NCBI RefSeq assembly: GCF_025460835.1 | Contig: NZ_JAMXAY010000010.1 | Span: 51,125 to 111,874, forward strand | From: Parapedobacter soli | GTDB taxonomy: Bacteria > Bacteroidota > Bacteroidia > Sphingobacteriales > Sphingobacteriaceae | Direction of reading: 5' to 3' | Length of the DNA stretch: 60,750 nucleotides | In this document: one piece after another, positions 7,633-16,633 of the stretch | Layout: every line of letters begins with the position of its first letter | Position numbering within the stretch: position 1 is the first letter of the stretch | The notes under the pieces: generated by a model | What the model saw: the letters and a program-made list of their open reading frames with translations, nothing else | Told to the model about the DNA's origin: nothing | The model's database searches: none | Position numbers and translations under genes: made by a program

Positions 7633-8394
7633 CTATCGCTGTTTGAATTCGTATAATGATTGCTTCGATTCCTCGCTTAATGCCAAACGGCCGCTAATAG
7701 CCGCCAGGTCGTGTAGTAGTATCTCCCAATGGTCTGTGCCTTCCCAGAGGGTCCGTTTCAATGCAGTGAGTGCCTCCAAGTTTTTGTTAAGCAGGAGGTC
7801 ACAAAATGCTTCTATAGCTGTGTCCATTTCACTAACCGTAGCCTGCACACTATGTATAAGGCCTTGTTGCTGCGCCCATTGGGCGTCGAAAAAGGTGGTC
7901 GGGTTGAGGGAGAGTGCGGTAAACGCGGAGAGCCCTATTTTACGTTTCAATGCCGGTGCGATGACGAATGGCCCGATATTGATACTGATTTCACTAAGCT
8001 TGACAGCCGCGTTTTCGGAAGCAAAGCAGTAATCACAAGCCGCCATAAGGCCTACACCTCCTCCAACAGCCTTGCCCTGTGCCCTGCCTATGATCAGCTT
8101 GGGCGATCGGCGGATGGCGTTGATCACATGTGCAAATCCCGAAAAAAAAGCCTTGCCTGCTTTTTCGTCTGTCAATGCTAATAGTTCATCGAAACTTGCT
8201 CCCGCACAGAATGTGCGGTCACCGGCACTTTGCAGTAAAATAAGCTTCACTGCTGTCTCGGCCCCCGCAGTCCGGATATGCTCACTAAGCTGGGCCAATA
8301 GGGGGGAAGGGAGCGAATTGTGTGCGGGGTGCCCGAAAGTAATTACGGCCAGTCCTTTGTCGTTTGTTTCGGTTTTTACAAATCCTGTATCCAT
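7633..8394 (-). CDS. Enoyl-CoA hydratase/isomerase family protein
   Basis: 253 residues from the ATG at 8394; a GTG at 8412 would add six residues, but the ATG has AGGA nine bases upstream. The crotonase fold is clear from FCAGASFDELL near residue 65 and GKAVGGGVGLMAACDYCFAS near 108, which form the oxyanion hole. In the second motif the position of the first catalytic Glu of true hydratases is not obviously occupied, and SEISINIGPFVIAP replaces the usual PE-x-x-x-G-x-x-P region, so the reaction may be isomerisation or lyase chemistry rather than hydration. It lies between manC and the PorE-like gene with gaps of 44 and 22 bp, suggesting one transcript. Confidence 0.82.
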   Translation of the reverse strand: MDTGFVKTETNDKGLAVITFGHPAHNSLPSPLLAQLSEHIRTAGAETAVKLILLQSAGDRTFCAGASFDELLALTDEKAGKAFFSGFAHVINAIRRSPKLIIGRAQGKAVGGGVGLMAACDYCFASENAAVKLSEISINIGPFVIAPALKRKIGLSAFTALSLNPTTFFDAQWAQQQGLIHSVQATVSEMDTAIEAFCDLLLNKNLEALTALKRTLWEGTDHWEILLHDLAAISGRLALSEESKQSLYEFKQR

Positions 8395-8438
8395 AAGACA
8401 AATCCTGCGCACAGGTGCACAGACCTCAGTTGATTCCC

Positions 8439-9521
8439 TTAAATATATTTATTGCCAAACTTGGCTTTCACATCAGCTACGATTTCCTTTACAGCCTGCT
8501 CCTTATCTTTCGGGCAGATCATCAACGCGTCGTCAGATTGCACCACGATGAAGTTATGAAGACCTTTTACGACAACGAGCTTATCTTTGGGTGCATGGAT
8601 CATGCAGTTTGACGAGTCATAGGCAATAATATTTTCTGATGAAGATGACACATTACCCAAATAGTCTTTTTCAGACAGTTCATACACGGACCCCCAAGTA
8701 CCCAGGTCGGACCACCCGAAATCCGCCGGCAATACGAACACGTTGTCGGCCTTTTCCATGATAGCGAAATCGATCGAAATGTTAACACACCGTACGAATG
8801 CTCCAGCGATGAATTTTCTTTCCCGTTCCGAATTATACGTTTCCGCGCCTTCTTTGAATACCTCGTTCATTTCTGTTTGGTATTTTTGGAACGCTTCGAT
8901 AATGGTTTTTGCCGACCAAATGAAAATACCTGCATTCCATAGAAAATCACCACTTTGTATAAATGTAGTGGCCAATTCCAGGTTTGGCTTTTCGGTGAAG
9001 GTCTTTACTTTTCTAAAACCTTGTACCATAGCACTTTTTCCGTATTGGATATAGCCGTAACCAGTGTCGGGCCGTGCAGGTTTGATACCCAAAGTAATCA
9101 ACCAGTTGTTATCTTCGGCGCATCGGAGGCCATTGGTTATGTCGGCTAAAAAAACGTCCGGTTCCAGGATCAGGTGATCGGCCGGGGCAATGACCATGAC
9201 GGCATTGGGGTTCAGCTGCTGTATCTTGTGGCTGGCATAAGCGATGCAGGGTGCTGTATTGCGCATGATCGGCTCCAATATAAGCTGCTGGGACGAAAGC
9301 TCCGGCAATTGCTCACGTGCCAGATCGGCGTATACCTCATTCGTGGCCACAAAGATATTCTCTTTCGGGATGATCTTGCGAAAGCGGTCGTACGTTGTCT
9401 GGATCAGTGTTCTCCCAACCCCCAGCATATCGATAAACTGTTTGGGCATTTGGGTGCGGCTCACCGGCCAAAAGCGGCTGCCGATACCTCCTGCCATGAT
9501 AACAGCATAGTAATTCTTCAT
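8439..9521 (-). CDS. manC: Mannose-1-phosphate guanylyltransferase
   Basis: 360 residues. The enzyme makes GDP-mannose from mannose-1-phosphate and GTP, for O-antigen, capsule or exopolysaccharide. The nucleotide-binding signature is at the N-terminus, IMAGGIGSRFWPVSRTQMPK, with the active-site region IAPADHLI near residue 115, then PDTGYGYIQYG and FTEKPNLELA, and FLWNAGIFIW near 200. It is the short form without the phosphomannose isomerase domain. It is the first gene of the leftward manC - hydratase - OmpA - SMP-30 run, with a -7 element at 9583-9590. Confidence 0.93.
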   Translation of the reverse strand: MKNYYAVIMAGGIGSRFWPVSRTQMPKQFIDMLGVGRTLIQTTYDRFRKIIPKENIFVATNEVYADLAREQLPELSSQQLILEPIMRNTAPCIAYASHKIQQLNPNAVMVIAPADHLILEPDVFLADITNGLRCAEDNNWLITLGIKPARPDTGYGYIQYGKSAMVQGFRKVKTFTEKPNLELATTFIQSGDFLWNAGIFIWSAKTIIEAFQKYQTEMNEVFKEGAETYNSERERKFIAGAFVRCVNISIDFAIMEKADNVFVLPADFGWSDLGTWGSVYELSEKDYLGNVSSSSENIIAYDSSNCMIHAPKDKLVVVKGLHNFIVVQSDDALMICPKDKEQAVKEIVADVKAKFGNKYI

Positions 9522-9857
9522 GTATTGTTATTTCCGTTGTTATTTCTTGTTTTGCAATTCCAGCTGGTATACCCCTTGTTTCCAAAGGTAAGAATGAATT
9601 TTGTTTCTGCGCTTAATATAGCTATTTTATGCATGCGGCCAACAGGTCAACTTATTTTATTGCCATTGTATTTTGCCTGCTGCGTCGCTGCAAGCGTATG
9701 GCTGGGCGTGATACACAATTGATTAATGCAATATTTTTTGATTTTGGATTGCTATTCACAAATATATTTACTAACTTTAGATACTGATATGCGCAAAAAT
9801 ATGTTATTTTGGGCATTCTTTGATTATCAGTCTATCTGAATTTTTGCGAAAGGCGCA
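9522..9857. other. Divergent intergenic region between manC and recQ
   Basis: 336 bp. On the minus strand TACCTTTG (9590-9583) is a full -7 match about 60 bases before the manC start. On the recQ side the sequence is AT-rich, with only poor -7 candidates (TAACTTTA near 9772 and TTATTTTG near 9803). No gene or strong hairpin is visible. Confidence 0.55.
9583..9590 (-). promoter_or_regulatory. -7 element of manC
   Basis: The minus strand reads TACCTTTG (9590-9583), matching TAnnTTTG, 61 bases upstream of the manC start codon. No clear -33 TTTG was found. Confidence 0.5.
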
Positions 9858-12050
9858 ATGGAAATAGAGAAAAGGTTATTTGACAATCTACAGGATTTTT
9901 TTGGGTTTGATACATTTAAGGGTGACCAGGAAGCGATAATCACCAATATCCTACAGAAAAACGATACGTTTGTGATTATGCCTACCGGTGGTGGCAAGTC
10001 CATATGTTATCAATTACCGGCATTGATGAGCGAGGGGACGGCTATTGTCATCTCCCCGCTTATTGCCCTGATGAAGAACCAAGTGGATCAACTGCGTTCT
10101 TTTGGGGGTGATGACAGTATTGCCCATTTCTTAAACTCATCTTTAAACAAAAGTGAAATAACACGTGTTCGACAGGATGTCATAGCCGGTAAGACGAAGT
10201 TGCTTTATGTCGCACCCGAGTCGCTTGCTAAAAGTGAGAACGTGGAGTTCCTCAAACTCATTACAGTATCGTTCGTGGCGGTGGATGAAGCACATTGTAT
10301 TTCCGAATGGGGGCACGACTTCCGCCCGGAATACCGTAAAATACGCTCGGTGATCAACTCCATCGGTGATGGTATACCGGTCATCGCACTGACGGCGACG
10401 GCTACTCCAAAAGTACAATCCGATATCCGTAAGAACCTACAGATGAATGATGCGACGTTGTTCAAGTCATCGTTCAATAGGGCAAATCTCTTTTATGAGG
10501 TGCGTCCCAAGCGGAATGTTGTAAAGGAGATTGTCCGTTTTATCAAAAACAATCCCGGCAAGTCGGGCATCATTTATTGCCTTAGCCGGAAAAAGGTTGA
10601 GGAAATAGCCGAAGTGCTGAATATAAATGGTATAAAAGCGCTACCCTACCATGCGGGTTTGGACGCCAAGACACGCGCAGACACACAGGACAAGTTCCTC
10701 ATGGAGGACGTTGAGGTCATTGTCGCAACCATCGCCTTCGGCATGGGGATCGATAAGCCCGACGTAAGATATGTTATCCATCATGATATCCCCAAGAGCA
10801 TGGAAGGTTATTACCAAGAAACCGGACGGGCCGGACGGGATGGGGGTGAGGGCCACTGCTTGGCGTTTTATTCGGAAAAGGATATCGAAAAGCTGACTAA
10901 ATTCATGAAGGATAAACCCGTGTCTGAGCGCGAAATCGGCACACAGATACTCAAGGAGGTGATCGATTATTCAGAGTCGTCTGTCTGCCGCCGTAAACAG
11001 ATTCTTCATTATTTTGGGGAAAACTTTGACGAGACCGGGTGCAATAGTATGTGCGACAATTGTTGCGCCGAACAGACAACTTTCGAAGCAGAAGAGTCGT
11101 TGTTGGACGTACTGAAGTTTATTCAAGAGCAAGGCGAGAAATTCGACGACCACCATATCATCAACGTCTTTATCGGACAGAATAACCAGCCAATATCATC
11201 CTATAAGCATGATACGCACCGGGTGTTTGGAAGTGGCAAGGAGCACGGGATACTCTATTGGAAATCACTCATTAGACAAGCGGTATTGAATAATTTCCTG
11301 GCTAAGGATATCGATAACTATGGGTTATTGATGCTTACCGATACCGGTAAACGCTATATCGAGAATCCGTATGGTTTGAAATTCATCCTTAATAAACCGA
11401 TGGAGGCAGCAACCGAAGACGGTAGTGATGAACCCACCCAGCAGGGCGGCGGGGCGGTAGATACGCAGCTGCTCAAAATGCTTAAAGAACTACGCAAGAA
11501 GATAGCCAAGCAAAAAGGATTGCCCCCCTTTGTCATTTTCCAAGACCCATCGCTCGATGAGATGTGCACGCATTACCCCATCACGATGGATGAGCTCAAG
11601 CAAATCCATGGGGTGGGGGCAGGGAAGGCACTTAAATTCGGCAGCAAGTTCATCGAACTCATCAAACAATATGTTGAGGAGAATGAAATAGATCGACCAC
11701 AGGATTTGGTAATCAAAGGCACGGCTAATAAATCAGCCTTAAAAGTGTCCATCATCCAGAATATCGACCGTAAAATCGGACTCGAAGACATCGCTCATGC
11801 AAAAGGAATTACTTACGAAGACCTCCTGAAAGAAGTTGAATCAATCGTCAACTCCGGCACCAAGCTCAATTTGGGGTATTTTGTGGATGAAATAATCGAC
11901 GAAGACAGGCAGGACGAAGTTTTTGACTACTTCCGGACCGCTGAAATCGACTCCGTAGATCAAGCATTACGCGATTTAGGGACGGATGATTATACCTATG
12001 AAGAAATCCAATTGATGAGAATCAAGTTTATGTCGGAATTGGGGAACTGA
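9858..12050 (+). CDS. recQ: ATP-dependent DNA helicase RecQ
   Basis: 730 residues. RecQ is a 3'-5' helicase acting in recombination and fork repair. The DEAD helicase domain holds Walker A (PTGGGKSICYQLP, about 43-55), DEAH in VAVDEAHCISEWGHDFRPEYR, and TATAT. The second helicase domain has GIIYCLSRKKVEEIA and the Q-x-x-G-R-x-x-R finger QETGRAGRDG. The zinc-binding region is made by CRRKQ followed by GCNSMCDNCC, then comes the winged helix (RQC), an HRDC-like domain at about 535-605, and an acidic C-terminal extension to 730. The extension makes it longer than E. coli RecQ (about 610) and is typical of Bacteroidota. It is a single-gene unit with its own terminator. Confidence 0.96.
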   Translation: MEIEKRLFDNLQDFFGFDTFKGDQEAIITNILQKNDTFVIMPTGGGKSICYQLPALMSEGTAIVISPLIALMKNQVDQLRSFGGDDSIAHFLNSSLNKSEITRVRQDVIAGKTKLLYVAPESLAKSENVEFLKLITVSFVAVDEAHCISEWGHDFRPEYRKIRSVINSIGDGIPVIALTATATPKVQSDIRKNLQMNDATLFKSSFNRANLFYEVRPKRNVVKEIVRFIKNNPGKSGIIYCLSRKKVEEIAEVLNINGIKALPYHAGLDAKTRADTQDKFLMEDVEVIVATIAFGMGIDKPDVRYVIHHDIPKSMEGYYQETGRAGRDGGEGHCLAFYSEKDIEKLTKFMKDKPVSEREIGTQILKEVIDYSESSVCRRKQILHYFGENFDETGCNSMCDNCCAEQTTFEAEESLLDVLKFIQEQGEKFDDHHIINVFIGQNNQPISSYKHDTHRVFGSGKEHGILYWKSLIRQAVLNNFLAKDIDNYGLLMLTDTGKRYIENPYGLKFILNKPMEAATEDGSDEPTQQGGGAVDTQLLKMLKELRKKIAKQKGLPPFVIFQDPSLDEMCTHYPITMDELKQIHGVGAGKALKFGSKFIELIKQYVEENEIDRPQDLVIKGTANKSALKVSIIQNIDRKIGLEDIAHAKGITYEDLLKEVESIVNSGTKLNLGYFVDEIIDEDRQDEVFDYFRTAEIDSVDQALRDLGTDDYTYEEIQLMRIKFMSELGN

Positions 12051-12067
12051 TAAGTGTCCGAAAATTG

Positions 12068-12115
12068 ACAAGATGTTTAAAAGGTGCTGACACGCTCTTT
12101 TAGACATCTTGTTTT
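12068..12115 (+). terminator. Intrinsic terminator of recQ
   Basis: Arms of 16 bases at 12068-12083 and 12097-12112 pair along their full length if one G-U pair is allowed. The loop has 13 bases and a short T-run follows. It begins 17 bases after the recQ stop. Confidence 0.85.
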
Positions 12116-12223
12116 AGTACGCCATACCACAATCTAAATATCATAAAGCATTTGTTATCAAGTTTTTAACTAAAAATGGCGGGTATTTTTCATTTTAATA
12201 CTACTACTTCTATATACATTAGG

Positions 12224-12336
12224 TATATTTGCCCCGTGAAAGTAGCGGAAGCTAGCCGTTAGTTTGAACGGATTTAGAAAAACAGGAGAGGGAAATAAGC
12301 GGATTCATTCAATTTTTAATTAGCTAAACAACACCC
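12224..12336 (+). promoter_or_regulatory. Promoter and about 100-base leader of the sulfate assimilation operon
   Basis: TATATTTG at 12224-12231 is a full -7 match. The predicted mRNA then has a leader of about 100 bases before ATG 12337, with a small hairpin CCGTT-N6-AACGG (12259-12274) and purine-rich sequence AGGAGAGGG near 12284. The length suggests room for control, but no known SAM or other riboswitch could be recognised. Confidence 0.5.
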
Positions 12337-14448
12337 ATGCAGAGCTTTAGAACGGAACTCGAAAATCCGATCGTAGAAAAGGAAATTATTGAACTTGAAC
12401 GCAAAATCAGGGCGTTTAGGGATGGTTCAATGCCAGAACAGAAATTCAAGAGCTTACGGCTAGCCCGTGGTATTTATGGCCAACGGCAACCCGGTGTTCA
12501 GATGGTGAGGATTAAGTTGCCGTTCGGTAAAGTCACCTTCAAGCAATTGCTTCGTATATCGGATATCTCTGATGAATATGCAATCCGCAACCTGCATTTC
12601 ACTACGCGCCAAGATATCCAGATCCATTTCGTGAGCTTAGACCGTACACCGGAGCTGTGGGCAAAACTCGCAGAAGATGAGCTGACCATCCGCGAAGCTT
12701 GCGGTAATACCGTACGTAATGTCACTGCATCACCTCATGCGGGTATCGATCCCGAGGAGCCCTTCGACGTTTCGCCTTATGCACATGCGACTTTTTCGTA
12801 TTTCCTGCGCAATCCTATTTGCCAAGAGCTCGGCCGGAAATTTAAATTCGGTTTCTCCTCCAGTTCTCGTGACACCGCTTTCGCCTTCGGGCAGGATCTC
12901 GGATTCATCCCCAGGGTGAGGGTAATAGATGGCCGCGAAGAACGAGGTTTCCGCGTTATCTTAGGAGGCGGGTTGGGGGCCCAGCCGATGGCGGGACACG
13001 TTGTGCATGAATTCCTTCCGGAGGACCAGTTGATACCCTATTCCGAAAGCGTGCTACGGACGTTCGACCGGTATGGTGAACGGAACAACCGTAACAAAGC
13101 CCGCTTCAAGTACTTGATCCAGAAGCTTGGGTTCGAAGAAGTGAAAAAACTGATTGAGGAAGAGCAAACAGCGAGCAAGGTTAAAACATACCCGATTGAC
13201 CGCGATGCCGTACCGCAGCCCGAACCACCCGCGCAGATATCAAGCGAGGCGGTGCCCGTCGTGGATTTGTCCGCTTATGAGATATGGAGGAAAACCAATG
13301 TGTGGCCCCAAAAGCAGGAAGGTTTCTATGCGGTACATGTCAAAGTTCCCACCGGCGATATGCCCACCGAAAAGGCCAGGCAATTGCTGGCCGGCATCCG
13401 TGGCCATGTGGCCGACGAATTGAGGGTAACGCAAAACCAAGGATTGTTGCTTAAATTCGCACGGGAGCAGTCATTGCCCCATATTTACAACATCTTGCTT
13501 AAAATCGGTTTTGCGAAGCCAGGGTTCGATAGTGTAGCCGACGTGACAACCTGCCCCGGTACCGATACTTGTAACTTAGGTATATCTAATAGCACTGAAA
13601 TGGCCCGGGTACTGGAGTCGCTGATATACGAGGAGTATGAAGACCTTGTTTACGACCGGGACCTTAAGATTAAAATAAGTGGTTGTATGAATTCATGCGG
13701 CCAGCACGGGATTGCCCATATCGGGCTGCATGGCAGTTCATTGAAAGCAAACGGCAAAGTGGTGCCGGCAGCACAGATCATGCTCGGTGGTGGCGTTTTG
13801 GGTGATGGCCTTGGCCGTGTGGCTGAACGCGTGATCAAAGTGCCATCGAAGCGTGTTGTGAATGCCGTGCGGCTCCTGCTAGACGATTATGCTGCGAATG
13901 CGCTCCCGTCGGAATATTTCCACGATTACTTCGAACGGCAAACGAAAGACTATTTTTACCGGTTGCTGAAGCCATTGGCAGACCTGACGACGTTAACGGA
14001 CGAAGAATTCGTTGATTGGGGCCATCAGGAAACCTACCAACAGGCAATCGGTGTGGGTGAATGCGCAGGTGTAGTGATCGATTTGGTTTCGGTTCTTCTT
14101 TTCGAAGCGGAAGAGAAATTGGATTGGGCCAATGAAAGCTATCGAGCAGGTGCATTTGCTGATGCTATTTACCATACCTATAGCATGTACATCAGTGCAG
14201 CTAAGGCACTGCTGCTCGAAAAAGGAATTCATAGCAGCACCCAGATAGCGGTAATCAATGATTTCGATAAGAACTTTGTGGAGACGGGTGAATTTGTGAT
14301 CCCAGGTGGCTTTGCCAAGCAGGTGCTAGAAATTAATAAGCACGAGCCGTCAGAAGACTTTGCACGTAAGTACTTGGCCACGGCGATTGACTTCCACGAG
14401 TCGAACATAGCAAAGCGGTCTGCCGTTGCTGCGGCAATAAACGACTAA
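12337..14448 (+). CDS. Sulfite reductase (ferredoxin type) with C-terminal HEPN-like domain
   Basis: 703 residues. It reduces sulfite to sulfide with six electrons, using siroheme coupled to a [4Fe-4S] cluster. Two ferredoxin-like/siroheme repeats are seen; the cluster ligands are Cys406 and Cys412 (TTCPGTDTC) and Cys450 and Cys454 (SGCMNSCG), the exact sulfite/nitrite reductase pattern C-x5-C and C-x3-C. The last 130 residues or so (from about GECAGVVIDLVSVLLFEAEEK) are helical and resemble a HEPN domain (YHTYSMYISAAKALLLEKG), which is absent from CysI and plant SiR. Family annotation alone could say nitrite reductase, but the position at the head of a sulfate assimilation operon, next to siroheme synthesis and without a nitrate gene, favours sulfite. 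There is no CysJ, so electrons probably come from ferredoxin. Confidence 0.9.
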   Translation: MQSFRTELENPIVEKEIIELERKIRAFRDGSMPEQKFKSLRLARGIYGQRQPGVQMVRIKLPFGKVTFKQLLRISDISDEYAIRNLHFTTRQDIQIHFVSLDRTPELWAKLAEDELTIREACGNTVRNVTASPHAGIDPEEPFDVSPYAHATFSYFLRNPICQELGRKFKFGFSSSSRDTAFAFGQDLGFIPRVRVIDGREERGFRVILGGGLGAQPMAGHVVHEFLPEDQLIPYSESVLRTFDRYGERNNRNKARFKYLIQKLGFEEVKKLIEEEQTASKVKTYPIDRDAVPQPEPPAQISSEAVPVVDLSAYEIWRKTNVWPQKQEGFYAVHVKVPTGDMPTEKARQLLAGIRGHVADELRVTQNQGLLLKFAREQSLPHIYNILLKIGFAKPGFDSVADVTTCPGTDTCNLGISNSTEMARVLESLIYEEYEDLVYDRDLKIKISGCMNSCGQHGIAHIGLHGSSLKANGKVVPAAQIMLGGGVLGDGLGRVAERVIKVPSKRVVNAVRLLLDDYAANALPSEYFHDYFERQTKDYFYRLLKPLADLTTLTDEEFVDWGHQETYQQAIGVGECAGVVIDLVSVLLFEAEEKLDWANESYRAGAFADAIYHTYSMYISAAKALLLEKGIHSSTQIAVINDFDKNFVETGEFVIPGGFAKQVLEINKHEPSEDFARKYLATAIDFHESNIAKRSAVAAAIND

Positions 14449-14503
14449 CGGTAATGTGCGTTTCGCCCACGTATACAAATACAAAAAAGACTAAACAACG
14501 AAA

Positions 14504-15271
14504 ATGAACAGATACCCGAAAATAACATTGGTAGGGGCGGGGCCGGGTGATACTGACCTGATTAGCCTGAAAGGGCTGAAGGCCTTGTCAAAAGCCGACG
14601 TAATACTGTATGACGCCCTGGTCAATGAAGAACTGCTTGATTATGCCCCCGAGCATGCGTTACGGATCTTTGTAGGTAAACGCGCAAGCCACCATGCATT
14701 CAGCCAATCGGAGATTAACAAAATGATGGTCGAGCTAGCCCAGACAAACGGACACGTGGTCCGTTTGAAAGGCGGCGATCCTTTTGTTTTCGGCAGAGGT
14801 GGCGAGGAGTTGGCCTTCGCAGCAGAAAACGGTATCCCTACAGCTGTGGTACCGGGTATTTCAAGTGCGATATCGCTGGCAGGGTTACAGGGCGTTCCGC
14901 TTACCCACCGGGGTGTAAGCGAAAGCTTTTGGGTAATCACGGGTGCCACTAGTGCGGGTACGATTTCGAAGGACCTTTATGCAGCAGCGCATACGGACGC
15001 GACGGTAGTCGTGCTTATGGGACTGAATAAACTTGCCGAGATTGCCCACATTTATCAGGGAGTCGGGCGTCCAAAGCTACCCATTGCAGTTATCCAAAAC
15101 GGCTCGCTCCCGAACGAAAAGGTAGTGTTGGGCACAATCGATACCATCGTTGACCGGGCTGAGCAACAACAAATCAGCTCGCCGGCGGTGATAATCATCG
15201 GGGAAGTGGTGGCCAAACACCCGAATTTTGCATCGGAACGGCAACAAGAAGAAACAGCATTGACCTTATGA
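14504..15271 (+). CDS. cobA: Uroporphyrinogen-III C-methyltransferase
   Basis: 255 residues. It uses two S-adenosylmethionines to turn uroporphyrinogen III into precorrin-2, the first step of siroheme synthesis. The signatures are the N-terminal VGAGPGDTDLISLKGLKAL (SAM-binding P-loop), LKGGDPFVFGRGGEE, and VPGISSAISLAGLQGVPLTHRG. It supplies the siroheme cofactor for the upstream sulfite reductase. It starts 55 bp after that gene and overlaps the next gene by 4 bp (ATGA), which suggests translational coupling. Confidence 0.95.
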   Translation: MNRYPKITLVGAGPGDTDLISLKGLKALSKADVILYDALVNEELLDYAPEHALRIFVGKRASHHAFSQSEINKMMVELAQTNGHVVRLKGGDPFVFGRGGEELAFAAENGIPTAVVPGISSAISLAGLQGVPLTHRGVSESFWVITGATSAGTISKDLYAAAHTDATVVVLMGLNKLAEIAHIYQGVGRPKLPIAVIQNGSLPNEKVVLGTIDTIVDRAEQQQISSPAVIIIGEVVAKHPNFASERQQEETALTL

Positions 15272-15867
15272 GCGATCAAGCAAATAACCAACTGTTCCCC
15301 GTTTTCCTGCAACTGAATCGGCTGCGTGTACTCCTCGTGGGCGGCGGGAACGTGGCGTTGGAAAAGCTTACCGCTCTACTTGGCAATAGCCCCCTTACCG
15401 CCGTCACAATCGTCGCAAAGGAAATCAGCTCCGACGTTCGGACGTTCACAAGCGATTATCCGTCCATCACACTGCACGAGCGCCCGTTCCAGGATGCTGA
15501 TTTGGATGGGGTGGATGTTGTGTTCGTAGCAACCGATAATACTGAGCTGAATACCTACATCCGTAACGAGAGCCGTAAAAGGCGGTTGTTAATCAATGTG
15601 GCAGACAAGCCTGAGCTCTGCGATTTTTACCTCGGGTCGGTAGTCAAAAAGGGAAATCTGAAACTGGGTATATCCACGAATGGAAAATCACCCACAATTG
15701 CCAAACGGATAAAAGAACTCCTGAATGAGGCGTTACCCGAGGAAATTGATGAGACCCTGAGTTATATGAGCCGGCTTCGTGATTTACTGAAGGGAGATTT
15801 TACCGATAAAGTAAGGACACTAAACGCACATACCGTATCTTTGCTGGCATCAACGGAAAAAAAATGA
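15268..15867 (+). CDS. Precorrin-2 dehydrogenase/sirohydrochlorin ferrochelatase, Met8/CysG-N type
   Basis: 199 residues. It oxidises precorrin-2 to sirohydrochlorin with NAD and inserts iron to make siroheme. The N-terminal Rossmann domain carries RVLLVGGGNVALEKL (residues about 14-28) and VDVVFVATDNTELN, followed by INVADKPELCDFYLGSVVKKGNLKLGISTNGKSP, the dimerisation and active-site part of CysG-N. It corresponds to the N-terminal half of E. coli CysG, whose C-terminal half is supplied here by CobA as a separate protein. It overlaps cobA by 4 bp upstream and cysH by 4 bp downstream. Confidence 0.93.
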   Translation: MSDQANNQLFPVFLQLNRLRVLLVGGGNVALEKLTALLGNSPLTAVTIVAKEISSDVRTFTSDYPSITLHERPFQDADLDGVDVVFVATDNTELNTYIRNESRKRRLLINVADKPELCDFYLGSVVKKGNLKLGISTNGKSPTIAKRIKELLNEALPEEIDETLSYMSRLRDLLKGDFTDKVRTLNAHTVSLLASTEKK

Positions 15868-16574
15868 ATACGCTAACAGCTGAAATCACTGCATTGGTGG
15901 ACGGAAAATCCGTGTCGGATGCGTTGACGGCCATAGCCGATCACTTTCCGGGACGCGTGGCATTTTCCACGAGCTTCGGGATAGAAGATCAAGTTGTCAC
16001 TCACATTATTTTCAGCAATAACCTGCCAATACGGGTGTTTACGCTCGAAACGGGCAGATTGTTCCGAGAAACATATTCCGTGTGGAGCCGGACACTGGAG
16101 GTGTACCAAAAGAAGATTGAGACATATTTCCCCGACACCCAAGCCGTAGAGCAGCTGATCAGCCAAAAAGGACCGGTTAGTTTTTACCAGTCAGTTGAAA
16201 ACAGGAAAGAGTGCTGCCACATCCGCAAGATAGAACCACTTGGGCGCGCGTTGAAGGGGGCGTCCTGTTGGGTCACGGGTATCCGGGCATCCCAGTCAGA
16301 TAATCGGCAGGGGATGACACAGGTTGAGTGGGACGGAGGGCATGGCCTTGTCAAGTTCCACCCCATATACCAATGGTCTTTGGACCAAGTATGGGATTAC
16401 GCAAAAAAACACCGTATACCGTATAACCCACTGCATGATAAAGGGTTTCCAAGCATTGGTTGTGCGCCCTGTACCCGGGCTGTTCAGCCGGGAGAGGACT
16501 TTCGCGCAGGCCGGTGGTGGTGGGAAGATCAAAGTAAAAAGGAGTGTGGCTTACATACCACCGATAGGGGGTGA
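15864..16574 (+). CDS. cysH: Assimilatory adenylyl-sulfate (APS) reductase
   Basis: 236 residues. It reduces activated sulfate to sulfite. The fold is the PP-loop family (FSTSFGIEDQVV near residue 34). The pairs Cys117-Cys118 (KECCHIRK) and Cys200/Cys203 (IGCAPCTRA) are ligands of a [4Fe-4S] cluster, which marks the enzyme as an APS rather than PAPS reductase; the catalytic Cys is in the C-terminal KKECGLH (Cys228). This fits the absence of APS kinase (CysC) in the operon. Its start overlaps the preceding gene by 4 bp, and a 59-bp gap follows before cysD. Confidence 0.94.
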   Translation: MNTLTAEITALVDGKSVSDALTAIADHFPGRVAFSTSFGIEDQVVTHIIFSNNLPIRVFTLETGRLFRETYSVWSRTLEVYQKKIETYFPDTQAVEQLISQKGPVSFYQSVENRKECCHIRKIEPLGRALKGASCWVTGIRASQSDNRQGMTQVEWDGGHGLVKFHPIYQWSLDQVWDYAKKHRIPYNPLHDKGFPSIGCAPCTRAVQPGEDFRAGRWWWEDQSKKECGLHTTDRG

Positions 16575-16633
16575 CTGAAAATTGATAATGAGAATCGCTG
16601 TCGTATAGCGTCATACCAAAGAAAATAATATTT

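Noticed and set aside
12232-12336. SAM or other sulfur riboswitch in the leader of the sulfate operon.
   Set aside because: The leader is of suitable length, but none of the conserved cores known to me could be matched, and only one small hairpin is seen.
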